A DNA stretch of 64,000 nucleotides from Alistipes sp. (GTDB lineage: Bacteria > Bacteroidota > Bacteroidia > Bacteroidales > Rikenellaceae): positions 33,986 through 97,985 of the forward strand of contig JAFTVX010000004.1 of NCBI GenBank assembly GCA_017465575.1. The letters run 5' to 3'. The position numbers were made by a program, and so were the translations under genes. Below are positions 9,150 through 18,076 of the stretch, one piece after another (the stretch's first letter is position 1; each line of letters starts with the position of its first letter). Under the pieces are notes generated by a model. That model was not told where the DNA came from. It saw only the letters and a program-made list of their open reading frames with translations, and did not search any database.

Positions 9150-9388
9150 TTAAAATTTAATTGTTTTGCCTATGAAGCATAGCGTATAGTTGATACGCAC
9201 AATTTAGACATATTTGGAAAAGCGTTTTAGCTTTTATTCTGCTGCTCAGAAAGTTTGGCGACTAAAAAGACAGAAGGAATAATTGTTGAGATGCTCACGC
9301 TATGCGTGGGCTCTTCGTTGTATTATTCTGTCGGGTTACGCCAAACACCTCTGAGCGGGAGTACAACTTAGTCCCGCGCTTTTTTTTG
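9150..9388 (+). ncRNA. Structured non-coding RNA, copy 1 of 2 (6S-like / Bacteroidales-1 candidate)
   Basis: A promoter-to-terminator unit of about 240 nt without a credible ORF. Elements in order: hairpin GCGTAT/ATACGC (9182-9198); unpaired AGACATATTT (9206-9215); hairpin AAAAGC/GCTTTT (9218-9235); long rod of GCTCAGA/TCTGAGC (9244-9250 with 9350-9356), internal loop AAG/CACC, TTTGGCG/CGCCAAA (9254-9260 with 9339-9345), bubble ACTAAAAA/GGGTTA, then GACAGAA/TTCTGTC (9269-9275 with 9326-9332); apical hairpin CACGC/GCGTG (9296-9308). Copy 2 near 22.36 kb keeps the same order with changed but still paired stems. The rod with bubble is reminiscent of 6S RNA; this assignment is an inference and is untested. 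Confidence 0.7.
9355..9388 (+). terminator. Terminator of RNA copy 1
   Basis: GCGGGA/TCCCGC stem (9355-9360 and 9372-9377) followed by an uninterrupted T run (about 9380-9387). Confidence 0.85.
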
Positions 9389-9446
9389 TGCGTATATCAA
9401 TCAGTTGGGGCATATCTGAATGTAGAATATAAATCAAATGTTAAAT

Positions 9447-9812
9447 ATGAAAAAGCTATTAATGCCCTTCGTGGTAGCCATTATCGCAATCGTTTCATCA
9501 AGCTGTTCCGTATCATCTTATATGACGCAGAATACAAATGTAAATCAGACTAATGTGGTTTTGAGTGAGGCTAATTTCCATATAGTCAAAACAGTAAGTG
9601 CCGATGTTTCGCAGACCTATGTATTTGGTATCGGAGGTATCAGCAAGCGAGCACTGAAAAATAATGCAGTATCTGAATTGACAAAGAAAGCAGAACTTAC
9701 AGGTTCTCAGGCATTGGTGAATATCACTCTTCACGAGGATTTCAAAACAATATTATTCGTCAATAAGAGGACTATCCGTGCTCACGGCACAGTAGTCGAG
9801 TTTGAGAAATAG
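9447..9812 (+). CDS. Small lipoprotein, DUF6567-like
   Basis: 121 residues from the ATG at 9447 (MKKLL...); an in-frame ATG at 9438 would add three residues. It has a lipoprotein signal with VSSSC (Cys20 from 9447). The body NVNQTNVVLSEANFHIV, YVFGIGGISKRAL and LTGSQALVNITLHED resembles a family of small Bacteroidales lipoproteins (DUF6567-like, from memory). Function unknown; an envelope location is expected. It has no partner gene; the ncRNA terminator precedes it by about 60 nt and a long hairpin follows. Confidence 0.75.
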   Translation: MKKLLMPFVVAIIAIVSSSCSVSSYMTQNTNVNQTNVVLSEANFHIVKTVSADVSQTYVFGIGGISKRALKNNAVSELTKKAELTGSQALVNITLHEDFKTILFVNKRTIRAHGTVVEFEK

Positions 9813-9840
9813 GCGATATAAGCTAAACAGAGTGAGAGCA

Positions 9841-9881
9841 AGGTGGTTTTGGATATTTTTGTATAGTCCAAAACCACCTTG
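9841..9881. repeat. Perfect 14-bp hairpin downstream of the small lipoprotein
   Basis: AAGGTGGTTTTGGA (9841-9854) and its exact complement (9868-9881) with a 13-nt loop. There is no T run on either side, so this is not a canonical terminator; it may stabilise a 3' end. Confidence 0.7.
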
Positions 9882-9899
9882 CCAATTACGAAAGAGCTT

Positions 9900-10200
9900 T
9901 AATGGTTGTTGGTTTTTAAGACCTTAGGACTTTGAGACTTTAGGACCATAGGATTTTTTCTTATCTTCCTATCGTCTTACTTGTCTTATCGTTTTAAGAG
10001 TTCTCCTTGCTCTCGATGCTCTTATCATCGCAAGATTATTATCAGTTGTTACAATGAGTTAATATGAGTTACAATGGGTTAATATGATTTTAGATTGGTA
10101 TATGTTTTATATAAAGCCTCTATAAAACATTTTAACTCATTTTAACACATCGTAACCCATTTTAACCCACTGCTTTTTTAGCAACGCTTATACAGAAAAA
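9900..10200. repeat. AT-rich intergenic region with short direct and inverted repeats
   Basis: No gene is visible between 9813 and 10266. From 9919 to 9956 there are near-repeats of ACTTTAGGAC type. From 10037 a 20-bp unit GTTACAATGRGTTAATATGA occurs twice in tandem. The stretch 10130-10170 carries the inverse (TTTTAACYCA, CGTAACCCATTTTAACCCA), so the whole can fold into an imperfect stem around 10080-10125. Confidence 0.6.
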
Positions 10201-10228
10201 TAAAGGGGACTGCCGAAGCAATCCCCTT
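10195..10228 (-). terminator. Terminator of the 11.7-10.3 kb secreted-protein pair
   Basis: AAGGGGA/TCCCCTT (10203-10209 and 10222-10228) with an inner TGC/GCA pairing. On the minus strand it is followed by TATTTTT. Confidence 0.75.
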
Positions 10229-10266
10229 TGTGTTAGTGTTTTAGACAAAACTATATAAAGTTGTTT

Positions 10267-11136
10267 TTATAGGCTATTTAGCTCTATCATTGTGTCGCTA
10301 TCTAATGAGATATCGTTGCTCGATGACTCGCCAAAATCATCGAAATAGCTCTCCTCTTCGATGGCGGTGGAAATCCTCTTTCCGACTGTCGTTACTTGCT
10401 CCTTAACCTCGCTGCTTATCTGCTCGATTTCCTCGACAAAGGTGGCACTCTCCGCCTCGAGTTCTGCCTCAAACTCCTCGACAAAACTCTCAACTTGGCT
10501 CTCGGTCTCTGCCGACCACGACTCAATCTCTTGCTCCCAGTTGCCGACTACCTCTTCGTAGTCGATACTCTGAAACTCCTCGATAAGTGTCTCGACTGCA
10601 GATCCGATATTTTGACGAATTTCCTCTACTTCGGTAACTCTCTCGATAAGCGATACTACACGCTGATAGGAGTATCTATCCTCGGCATTGAGCGAGAATG
10701 TTGCTTGGCTCTCGCTAATGATATTGTCCGCAAAGATTAGCACCTCGGCAATGTCGGGTGTTCCAATTCGGTTATTTGCACGATAGCGGTGGTGAACACG
10801 CCAACCGATAAACTCACCCTCGTTGAGGCTGTCGGCACGCTCTGCGATAAATTTTGCACGCTCACTTATCTTGTCGGCGCTCTTGAACATCGAGATAATA
10901 CCGCCGTTCTCCTCAATCTCGATAATCTCTGCCGCAGCCGAGAGTATTTGAGGGTCGGTATATTTCGATAGAAATGCGCTATCGATGGTGGTTTCTATTG
11001 CCTCGTAACTATCTGGCACATAGAGCATCTGCTTAACCTCTTTCGCTGCCAATCGCTCGGCACGAGGCAATAGCAACGCCTCGCTTGTGCAAGATGTGGC
11101 AACGAGTAGTAGGGTGGCGAAAAGTAGTCGTTTCAT
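10267..11136 (-). CDS. Hypothetical lipoprotein with acidic coiled-coil C-terminus
   Basis: 289 residues, no family recognised. Lipoprotein signal with lipobox ATSC (Cys16). The middle part contains GEFIGWRVHHRYRANN and a beta-type segment (about 110-150). The C-terminal 100 residues are strongly acidic and heptad-like (EQEIESWSAETESQVESFVEEF), suggesting an extended helix. It follows another secreted unknown by 11 nt (11148-11714), so the two are probably made together. Residues 100-150 resemble a small two-gene secreted module seen in gut Bacteroidales, but no function is proposed. Confidence 0.7.
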   Translation of the reverse strand: MKRLLFATLLLVATSCTSEALLLPRAERLAAKEVKQMLYVPDSYEAIETTIDSAFLSKYTDPQILSAAAEIIEIEENGGIISMFKSADKISERAKFIAERADSLNEGEFIGWRVHHRYRANNRIGTPDIAEVLIFADNIISESQATFSLNAEDRYSYQRVVSLIERVTEVEEIRQNIGSAVETLIEEFQSIDYEEVVGNWEQEIESWSAETESQVESFVEEFEAELEAESATFVEEIEQISSEVKEQVTTVGKRISTAIEEESYFDDFGESSSNDISLDSDTMIELNSL

Positions 11137-11147
11137 AGTCGGTAGCT

Positions 11148-11714
11148 TTAGATCTCCTCAAGGTCAGATTTGCGAACACTCTCCTTATTGGCATTATCGG
11201 TGTAGACGATACGAATAGCACCATTCAAATACTTCTCGGTCTTTACGATTCTTACCTCGATAGAGCCTTGTGGTAATTTCCATACAGCAAAGTAGTTGCA
11301 CTCGCCATCGTTAATAGCGTTCATTTTAAACCAAGGATCATCTCCGATATATGTCGAAAACTCCTTCTTAATAGTTGTGGGTCTGCCATACTTCTCGCTA
11401 TATAGGTCTATATAGCCGTTGAACGATGACTCCAGTACGCTCCAAGTATCGGTTGCAGGGAAGATGGCTGCAACGCGCCAAATCATATTGTCATCATCGC
11501 CAACAAGCGCAATAAGACATTCGTTGCGTAGGAACTTGCCACGATAGGCATTTGTGCCTACCTTCGTAAATCCCTCTGCTACAAGCTGATTACCAAATGC
11601 CGAGAGGCTACCATCAATGGGTATGCCCTTGAAGGTGAAGTGGTCGGCTTGCTGTGCCGAGATAGTGCCAACGGCAAAAATCGATGCGATAAATAGTGTA
11701 AGTAGTCTCTTCAT
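11148..11714 (-). CDS. Hypothetical secreted protein
   Basis: 188 residues with a clean signal peptide ending TISAQQ (cleavage near 21). The sequence FKGIPIDGSLSAFGNQLVAEGF and YLNGAIRIVYTDNANKES recurs, as I recall, in Bacteroidales proteins of unknown role with a periplasmic alpha/beta fold. No catalytic motif is visible. It is the upstream gene of the pair with the 289-residue lipoprotein. Confidence 0.7.
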   Translation of the reverse strand: MKRLLTLFIASIFAVGTISAQQADHFTFKGIPIDGSLSAFGNQLVAEGFTKVGTNAYRGKFLRNECLIALVGDDDNMIWRVAAIFPATDTWSVLESSFNGYIDLYSEKYGRPTTIKKEFSTYIGDDPWFKMNAINDGECNYFAVWKLPQGSIEVRIVKTEKYLNGAIRIVYTDNANKESVRKSDLEEI

Positions 11715-11786
11715 AGCGGTTGCGTTTTAAGGGTAAATATAATAAAGGCTACTACGCCCAATAGGTGCATAGTAGCCCAGTATGTT

Positions 11787-12893
11787 TTACTTAAAGTAGA
11801 TATCGAGCAACTCTTTGGCGGCGATAAACGATGAAAGTTTAGCCTCCAAAACACGCTGTTCAACCTCCGCCATCTTTGCCTCGATTTCGGGGTTATTGTA
11901 GAAGCTCGACTTCAAAGTCTCGTTGATGGTCTCATACATCCAATACTTATTCTGGCGGTTGCGGTTGGCGGTGAAGTAGCCGTTGAGCTCGATATGCTCG
12001 AGGTACTTCTCGACACCCTGCCATACCTCCTCAAGACCAGTTCCGAGCAGTGATGAGCAGGTGTATACTTGGGGTCTCCAGCCCGAGTCAGCAAGGGGGA
12101 AGAGGTGCAAAGCACCCTGATACTGCGCCTTGGCAAGCTCAGCCTTGGTGATATTCTCGCCATCCGCCTTGGTGATAACCATCATATCTGCCATCTCCAT
12201 AATACCGCGCTTGATACCCTGAAGTTCATCGCCCGCACCCGAGATTTGCAACATCATAAACATATCGACCATAGAGTGTACGGCGGTCTCCGACTGACCC
12301 ACGCCCACGGTCTCGATAAAGATGACATCGAAGCCCGCAGCTTCGCACAATACGATAGTCTCACGGGTCTTGCGTGCCACGCCACCCAACGAGCCAGCCG
12401 AGGGTGAGGGGCGCACAAAGATGTCGGGGTTGTGGCAGATGCTCTCCATACGGGTCTTATCACCAAGGATTGAGCCACCGCTACGCTCCGACGAAGGGTC
12501 GATAGCCAACACCGCAAGCTTATGCTTAAGCGAGGTAATCATATTGCCCACAGCCTCGATAAAGCTCGACTTACCCGCACCCGGAACGCCCGTGATGCCG
12601 ATACGCACCGACTTGCCCGAATAGGGTAGACAACGCTCGATAATCTCCTGAGCCTGAGCATAGTGTGCGGGGTTGTTGCTCTCAACAAGCGTGATAGCCT
12701 GAGCTAAGATGGTGATGTTGCCAGCAAGGATACCCTCGACATACTCGTCGGTGGTGAAGGTACGACGCTTACGGCGCACAAAGTATGGGTTTACAACGGG
12801 CTGGTCTGCAACACCCTCGGCAACATTTAGTGCGCTGTCGTGGTGCTGGTCGAGATACTCCTTCTCGTAGTGTTCAATTTTGGTATATGACAT
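11787..12893 (-). CDS. meaB: MeaB/ArgK-type GTPase, methylmalonyl-CoA mutase chaperone
   Basis: 368 residues. The P-loop GVPGAGKSS is at 102-110, followed by DPSSERSGGSILGDKTRM, FIETVGVGQSE (Walker B/switch) and TKADGEN for guanine recognition. This G3E-family GTPase loads and protects the adenosylcobalamin cofactor of methylmalonyl-CoA mutase. The mutase genes are not in the window, but the epimerase and decarboxylase that use its product start 760 bp away on the other strand. The gene upstream of meaB (thioredoxin-like) is 12 nt away. Confidence 0.95.
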   Translation of the reverse strand: MSYTKIEHYEKEYLDQHHDSALNVAEGVADQPVVNPYFVRRKRRTFTTDEYVEGILAGNITILAQAITLVESNNPAHYAQAQEIIERCLPYSGKSVRIGITGVPGAGKSSFIEAVGNMITSLKHKLAVLAIDPSSERSGGSILGDKTRMESICHNPDIFVRPSPSAGSLGGVARKTRETIVLCEAAGFDVIFIETVGVGQSETAVHSMVDMFMMLQISGAGDELQGIKRGIMEMADMMVITKADGENITKAELAKAQYQGALHLFPLADSGWRPQVYTCSSLLGTGLEEVWQGVEKYLEHIELNGYFTANRNRQNKYWMYETINETLKSSFYNNPEIEAKMAEVEQRVLEAKLSSFIAAKELLDIYFK

Positions 12894-12905
12894 AGGGGAT
12901 ATGTT

Positions 12906-13397
12906 TTATTTCAGTATGTTATTGATAACTTTTCTGTCTAAGTGTTGCAACGAGCCAAACCACTCGATGCGCTGCTTCTTCTTGTCGAAGATTACGCCAA
13001 ACGGCACATAGCTAATGCCGAATGAGTGGAATGTATGGTGGTGGTTGTCAAATGCTACGGAGCAGTTGTGGCTCACGAACGAGTTAAGCAGAGCGTTATC
13101 CTCGGTTTGCTCCTCGGCGGTAAGCAGTACGATAGCCATATCGTCGTCTGCCGAGATAACCTCGTCACATAGCCTATCCGCAGCATCGACAGCGGGCGCA
13201 CTCTCGGAGTGGATAAAGACCATACAGATATATTTCTGCGAGATATTATCCATCGGCGTGCCGAGTGTCGCCCCCACCGAGATATCGGGTGTGCGGTCGC
13301 CAAGGCGTAGGCGTTGAGCCTCTGCCGACGAGCAAAAAACAAGCATCGCTGCCAATATCGAAAGTAGATACTTCATTGCGTTAAGTATAGTTTTCAT
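12906..13397 (-). CDS. Secreted thioredoxin-fold protein lacking the CxxC motif
   Basis: 163 residues; an in-frame ATG at 13376 gives the more typical signal MKYLLSILAAMLVFCSSAEA. The mature part reads as a thioredoxin/AhpC-like fold: GDRTPDISVG, then CMVFIHSESAPAV at the strand-helix junction, and ISYVPFGVIFD before the cis-Pro-like turn. The redox CxxC position is occupied by ESAP, so it is unlikely to be an oxidoreductase and may be a binding or structural homologue. It is co-directional with meaB (12-nt gap), but a functional link is not evident. Confidence 0.7.
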   Translation of the reverse strand: MKTILNAMKYLLSILAAMLVFCSSAEAQRLRLGDRTPDISVGATLGTPMDNISQKYICMVFIHSESAPAVDAADRLCDEVISADDDMAIVLLTAEEQTEDNALLNSFVSHNCSVAFDNHHHTFHSFGISYVPFGVIFDKKKQRIEWFGSLQHLDRKVINNILK

Positions 13398-13542
13398 TGC
13401 GAAGTTACTAAATTTTCTACAAATATCAATCCCTCGGTCGAAGAAAAATTGTGTGATAGGAAAAATATTTTAGCAAAAAGTGCTCTTAATCAGCGACCCT
13501 CTATATAAATATAGAAATTCACGAAAAAAAGAGTCGAAAATA

Positions 13543-13574
13543 TTTCGCCATTTCAAAAAGTTGGCGTAACTTTG
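13543..13574 (+). promoter_or_regulatory. Promoter of the methylmalonyl-CoA decarboxylase operon
   Basis: TTTC (13543-13546), 20-nt spacer, TAACTTTG (13567-13574), about 70 nt before the epimerase start. The region 13398-13540 is AT-rich and otherwise featureless. Confidence 0.65.
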
Positions 13575-13650
13575 AGTGATTTTTGGGACACTTGAAACGA
13601 AACACAAATACAAATAAATATTAAGTTAAACTTTATAAAAATTAAACACT

Positions 13651-14061
13651 ATGAAAGTATCACACATTGAGCATCTCGGCATCGCCGTTAACAGCTTGGA
13701 GGAGGCAATTCCCTACTGGGAGAATGTATTGGGTTTGAAGTGTTATGCTATCGAGGAGGTAGCTGACCAGAAGGTTAAGACCGCATTCTTTATGCTTGGT
13801 CAGACCAAGATTGAGCTTTTGGAGCCCACCTCACCCGAGTCAACTATCGCGAAGTACATCGAGAACAAGGGTATCGGTATCCACCACATGGCTCTTGCTT
13901 GCGAGAATATCGAGGAGCAGCTTGCTGACGCTGAGGCTCACGGTATCCGTCTTATCGACAAGACTCCCCGCAAGGGTGCAGAGGGTTTGACTATCGCATT
14001 CCTTCACCCCAAGTCAACACAGGGTATTCTTACCGAGCTTTGCGAGAACAAGAATAAGTAA
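13651..14061 (+). CDS. mce: Methylmalonyl-CoA epimerase
   Basis: 136 residues, standard length. Vicinal-oxygen-chelate (glyoxalase) fold with metal ligands in HIEHLGIAV (N-terminus), IELLEP, GIHHMAL and the C-terminal TELCEN glutamate. It interconverts (R)- and (S)-methylmalonyl-CoA, linking the B12-dependent mutase to the decarboxylase encoded next. First gene of the operon 13.65-18.08 kb. Confidence 0.96.
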   Translation: MKVSHIEHLGIAVNSLEEAIPYWENVLGLKCYAIEEVADQKVKTAFFMLGQTKIELLEPTSPESTIAKYIENKGIGIHHMALACENIEEQLADAEAHGIRLIDKTPRKGAEGLTIAFLHPKSTQGILTELCENKNK

Positions 14062-14065
14062 TCTA

Positions 14066-14110
14066 ATTTGGTTGTTTCGGCGTTGCGCCTAAAACCAACC
14101 GAAATTATAC
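14066..14110 (+). repeat. Imperfect hairpin between mce and mmdA
   Basis: AATTTGGTTG...CCAACCGAAATT with an inner GGCG/CGCC-type pairing. It has no T run, so it probably attenuates or protects rather than terminates within the operon. Confidence 0.45.
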
Positions 14111-14213
14111 CGCTTATTAACAACCCTGAATGTTTGGACAAGACTTTAAAAAGGGTTTGCCCGAAGATTTTAGAAACAAAAACTAAATAAATTATAAAAA
14201 AAAGTATTTCACT

Positions 14214-15776
14214 ATGAGCGAAATTCAGAAAGCGATTGAGAAGTTGATGGACAACCGTCAGACAGCTCGTATGGGTGGTGGCCAGAAGGCTATCGACAAG
14301 CAGCACGAGAAGGGTAAGTATACCGCTCGTGAGCGTATCGCTATGTTGTTGGATGAGGGTAGCTTCGAGGAGTTCGATATGTTCGTAACTCACCGTTGCT
14401 ACGACTTCGGTATGGATGCAAAGCACACCTTCGGTGATGGCGTTGTTACTGGTTACGGTACCATCGCTGGTCGCCTGGTTTATGTATTTGCACAGGACTT
14501 CACCGTTACTGCTGGTTCGTTGTCAATCTCTTTGGCTGACAAGATTTGCAAGGTGATGGATATGGCAGTTCGCAATGGTGCTCCCTGCATCGGTCTTAAC
14601 GACTCGGGTGGTGCTCGTATCCAGGAGGGCGTTAACGCCTTGGCTGGTTACGCTAACATCTTCCAGCGTAATGTGATGGCTTCGGGTGTTATCCCCCAGA
14701 TTTCAGCTATCTTTGGTCCCTGCGCAGGTGGTGCCGTTTACTCACCCGCTTTGACCGACTTTATCATTATGCGTCGTGAGACTTCTAACATGTTCCTTAC
14801 TGGTCCTAAGGTTGTTAAGACCGTTACTGGCGAGGATGTAACTCAGGAGCAGCTCGGTGGTGCTAATATGCACACTACAAAGTCGGGTGTTGCACAGTTT
14901 GCAGTAGACTCTGAGGAGGAGGGCTTGAAGCTTATCCGCGACCTTCTCTCATATATGCCTCAGAACTACACCGCTTTGGTTCCCGACCAGCCCTGCACCG
15001 ACGATATCGCTCGTAAGGAGGATATCCTCAACGAGATTATCCCCGATAACCCCAACAAGCCTTACGATATGATGGAGGTTATCAAGGCTATCGTCGACAA
15101 TGGCGAGTTCTTGGAGTCAGCAGCTCCCTATGCTAAGAACATCATCACCGGTTTTGCTCGCTTCAACGGTCAGAGCGTAGGTATCATCGCTAACCAGCCC
15201 AAGTTTATGGCAGGTGTATTGGATATCAACGCATCGCGCAAGGCAGCTCGTTTCGTTCGTTTCTGCGACGCCTTCAACATTCCTTTGGTAACATTGGTAG
15301 ATGTTCCTGGTTTCTTGCCCGGTACAGCTCAGGAGTACGGTGGCGTTATCACCCACGGTGCAAAGCTTCTCTTCGCTTACTGCGAGGCTACTGTTCCCAA
15401 GGTTACCGTTACTTTGCGTAAGGCATACGGTGGTGCTTACATCGTGATGTCATCGAAGCACATCCGTGGCGATGTTAACTACGCTTGGCCTACTGCCGAG
15501 ATCGCCGTTATGGGTGCAAGTGGTGCCGTTGAGGTATTGCACGCTAAGGCTTTGGCAGCGTTCGAGAACAAGGAGGATAAGGCTAAGTTTGTTGCCGAGA
15601 AGGAGCAGGAGTACCGCGACAAGTTCTCTAACCCCTACAACGCAGCTCGCTACGGCTACATCGACGATGTTATCGAGCCTCGCAACACTCGTTTCCGCGT
15701 GATCCGTGCTTTGGAGTCATTGCGCAACAAGCGTTTGGAGAACCCCGCAAAGCGTCATAACAACATTCCTTTGTAA
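14214..15776 (+). CDS. mmdA: Methylmalonyl-CoA/propionyl-CoA decarboxylase carboxyltransferase alpha subunit
   Basis: 520 residues, the usual size of acyl-CoA carboxyltransferases. It has both crotonase-like halves: acyl-CoA-binding N-terminal [19 protein letters not shown] and [16 protein letters not shown], and the C-terminal carboxybiotin half with [15 protein letters not shown] and [14 protein letters not shown]. In the complex it moves the carboxyl of (S)-methylmalonyl-CoA to biotin on the carrier subunit. The context with gamma-like, biotin carrier and membrane beta subunits identifies it as the Na+-pumping decarboxylase rather than a carboxylase. Coding is rich in GGT/CGT/AAC codons, suggesting high expression. 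Confidence 0.95.
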   Translation: MSEIQKAIEKLMDNRQTARMGGGQKAIDKQHEKGKYTARERIAMLLDEGSFEEFDMFVTHRCYDFGMDAKHTFGDGVVTGYGTIAGRLVYVFAQDFTVTAGSLSISLADKICKVMDMAVRNGAPCIGLNDSGGARIQEGVNALAGYANIFQRNVMASGVIPQISAIFGPCAGGAVYSPALTDFIIMRRETSNMFLTGPKVVKTVTGEDVTQEQLGGANMHTTKSGVAQFAVDSEEEGLKLIRDLLSYMPQNYTALVPDQPCTDDIARKEDILNEIIPDNPNKPYDMMEVIKAIVDNGEFLESAAPYAKNIITGFARFNGQSVGIIANQPKFMAGVLDINASRKAARFVRFCDAFNIPLVTLVDVPGFLPGTAQEYGGVITHGAKLLFAYCEATVPKVTVTLRKAYGGAYIVMSSKHIRGDVNYAWPTAEIAVMGASGAVEVLHAKALAAFENKEDKAKFVAEKEQEYRDKFSNPYNAARYGYIDDVIEPRNTRFRVIRALESLRNKRLENPAKRHNNIPL

Positions 15777-15797
15777 TCGATTTAATCAGAGTGAGTT

Positions 15798-16115
15798 ATG
15801 ATGATACTTGCAACCAATTGGGCTAATGCAGCACTTATGGCACTCGTCAGCATCATGCTGGTATTCGTAATGCTTGTGCTTCTTATCTTCGTGTTGAAGC
15901 TCTTCGGAGTTATCTTCCGCGAGAAGCAGAGTGCTGTGGTGTCTACTGCTTCTGCAGGTGCATCTGATGGTATTACTGACGAGGAGGTGGCAGCCATCGC
16001 TATGGCTGTCAACCTCTTCTTCAATCGTCACGATGAGGAGAGCGATGTGCTCACATTCCGTCAGAACCACGATGTATCGGCTTGGCAGGTACGCAACATT
16101 TCTAAGTCCCTGTAA
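15798..16115 (+). CDS. OadG/MmdD-like small membrane subunit
   Basis: 105 residues. One N-terminal membrane helix (about 9-37, LMALVSIMLVFVMLVLLIFVLKLFGVIF), a linker, then the short conserved segment DEEVAAIAMAVNLFF. This matches the gamma/delta subunit of Na+-translocating decarboxylases, which ties the soluble carboxyltransferase to the membrane subunit. It lies 21 nt after mmdA. Confidence 0.88.
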   Translation: MMILATNWANAALMALVSIMLVFVMLVLLIFVLKLFGVIFREKQSAVVSTASAGASDGITDEEVAAIAMAVNLFFNRHDEESDVLTFRQNHDVSAWQVRNISKSL

Positions 16116-16193
16116 TTAGAGGCTGTTTTTAAGCCAATTATTAACCAAATTTAAAGAAAAGCTATACAGCTTCTTAAACATTACAAATTAGAT

Positions 16194-16622
16194 ATGCAGA
16201 AATTTAAATTCAATATCAACGGCAAGAGCTATGAGGCTATCGTAGAGGAGACCGAGCGCAATACCGCTCGTGTTGAGCTCAATGGTAAGAGCTACACTGT
16301 TCAGGTAGAGAAGGAGGAGGCTATCGTATCTCCCAAGATTGCTGCCGTTAAGCCCTCATCTACTGGCGCTGATTTCGTAGATGCTCCCGCACAGCCTATC
16401 ACAGGCAATGCTGGCTCTATCAAGTCGCCTCTGCCGGGCAATGTTTCTAAGGTTAAGGTTAAGGAGGGTCAGACCGTTAAGGCTGGCGAGGTTCTTATGA
16501 CCTTGGAGGCAATGAAGATGGAGAACGAGATTATGGCTCCCGCTGCCGGTGCCGTGAAGAAAATCTATGTATCGGAGGGCAAGGCCGTACAGCAGGGCGA
16601 GGCTCTTATCGACCTCGAGTAA
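16194..16622 (+). CDS. mmdC: Biotin carboxyl carrier subunit of the decarboxylase
   Basis: 142 residues. N-terminal beta-rich domain (1-45), a Ser/Pro/Ala linker (about 46-74) and a C-terminal biotinyl domain with EAMKMEN, Lys108 being the biotinylated residue. It shuttles carboxybiotin from the carboxyltransferase to the membrane subunit. Position between the gamma-like and beta genes is the usual order in Bacteroidales. Confidence 0.95.
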   Translation: MQKFKFNINGKSYEAIVEETERNTARVELNGKSYTVQVEKEEAIVSPKIAAVKPSSTGADFVDAPAQPITGNAGSIKSPLPGNVSKVKVKEGQTVKAGEVLMTLEAMKMENEIMAPAAGAVKKIYVSEGKAVQQGEALIDLE

Positions 16623-16648
16623 TACTAACTCTTTATACCTTATATAAT

Positions 16649-18076
16649 ATGAAGAGTATGAAACTTTATTTTTCGTTGCTCCTTGCAGCTGTGATGTTCG
16701 TGATGCCCTTGCAGGCACAGGATAATCAGCCCGCCGAGCCTGTTGAGGGCGAGGTGATTGAGACTCCTGCTACCGAGGCAAATCAGGGTATTATGCTCAT
16801 CGACGAGGCTGCCGAGGAGATTGCTATCGAGGCTGAGGCTGAGGTGGCAGCTGTTGGTGGCTCACAGGGTCGCGACAACTCGGCTATCGACAACGAGTTC
16901 AGCGTTGGCAAGGCTATCAAGGATTTCGTTAATCAGGCAGGCTTCAAGGGTTTTGCTGACGACTGGCGCTATGCTGTGATGATCCTTGTATCGTTCGTAT
17001 TGCTCTACTTGGCTATCGTCAAGAAGTTCGAGCCACTTCTCCTTATGCCTATCGCATTCGGTATGTTGCTCACCAACCTTCCCGGTGCAGGTATGTATCA
17101 CGCCGAGTTCTTCGCAGGTGGCCATGTTCATTGGGGCGACTTCGCTCTTGGTTCAGCAGGTCTTCTCGACTACCTCTACCTCGGTGTTAAGCTCGGTATC
17201 TATCCTTGCTTGATTTTCGTGGGCGTAGGTGCTATGACCGACTTCGGTCCGCTAATTGCCAACCCCAAGAGCTTGCTGTTGGGTGCTGCTGCACAGATTG
17301 GTATCTTCGCAACATTCCTTGGCGCTTTGGTTCTCGGCTTCAATTACTGGGAGGCAGGCTCTATCGGTATTATCGGTGGTGCTGATGGTCCTACGGCTAT
17401 CTACCTGACCTCGAAGTTGGCTCCCCACCTCCTTGGTCCCATCGCCGTTGCTGCTTACTCGTATATGGCTCTTGTTCCCGTGATTCAGCCTCCTATTATG
17501 AAGCTGCTCACTACCGAAAAGGAACGCAAGATCGAGATGAAGCAGTTGCGTACCGTATCGCAGCGCGAGAAGATTATCTTCCCCATCGTTATCACCGTTA
17601 TTATCGCCCTCTTGTTGCCCTCGGCAGCACCTCTTATCGGTTGCTTGATGTTGGGTAACTTGATGAAGGAGTGTGGCGTTACCGAGCGTTTGTCAAAGAC
17701 CGTGCAGAACGAGTTGATGAACATCGTAACCATCTTCCTCGGTATCTCGGTAGGTGCTACCGCTACGGCTGATGCATTCCTCAACTGGCAGACTTTGGGT
17801 ATCCTTACCCTTGGTATCATCGCATTCTCTTGCGGTTCTGCATCGGGTGTGCTTCTTGCAAAGGTGATGAACCTCTTCACCAAGGAGAAGATCAATCCTC
17901 TTATCGGTTCTGCAGGTGTATCGGCTGTGCCTATGGCAGCTCGTGTATCGCAGACCGTGGGTCAGCAGTACAACCCCGGCAACTTCCTCTTGATGCACGC
18001 TATGGGTCCCAATGTGGCAGGTGTCATCGGTTCGGCAGTGGCAGCGGGTATTTTGTTGGCATTCCTTCCCCTGTAA
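16649..18076 (+). CDS. mmdB: Sodium-pumping decarboxylase beta subunit with N-terminal secretory extension
   Basis: 475 residues. The core (about 90-475) is the OadB/MmdB membrane protein: [33 protein letters not shown] and the C-terminal [19 protein letters not shown] are its hallmarks. It decarboxylates carboxybiotin and exports Na+. Unusual is the first ~85 residues: a signal-peptide-like [20 protein letters not shown] followed by an acidic Ala/Glu-rich linker before the first core helix. An internal start is not obvious, so the extension seems real. It ends directly in a nested palindrome. Confidence 0.95.
   Translation: MKSMKLYFSLLLAAVMFVMPLQAQDNQPAEPVEGEVIETPATEANQGIMLIDEAAEEIAIEAEAEVAAVGGSQGRDNSAIDNEFSVGKAIKDFVNQAGFKGFADDWRYAVMILVSFVLLYLAIVKKFEPLLLMPIAFGMLLTNLPGAGMYHAEFFAGGHVHWGDFALGSAGLLDYLYLGVKLGIYPCLIFVGVGAMTDFGPLIANPKSLLLGAAAQIGIFATFLGALVLGFNYWEAGSIGIIGGADGPTAIYLTSKLAPHLLGPIAVAAYSYMALVPVIQPPIMKLLTTEKERKIEMKQLRTVSQREKIIFPIVITVIIALLLPSAAPLIGCLMLGNLMKECGVTERLSKTVQNELMNIVTIFLGISVGATATADAFLNWQTLGILTLGIIAFSCGSASGVLLAKVMNLFTKEKINPLIGSAGVSAVPMAARVSQTVGQQYNPGNFLLMHAMGPNVAGVIGSAVAAGILLAFLPL

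Noticed and set aside
9302-9553. 83-residue plus ORF
   Set aside because: Overlaps the 3' half and terminator of structured RNA copy 1; composition is that of structured RNA.
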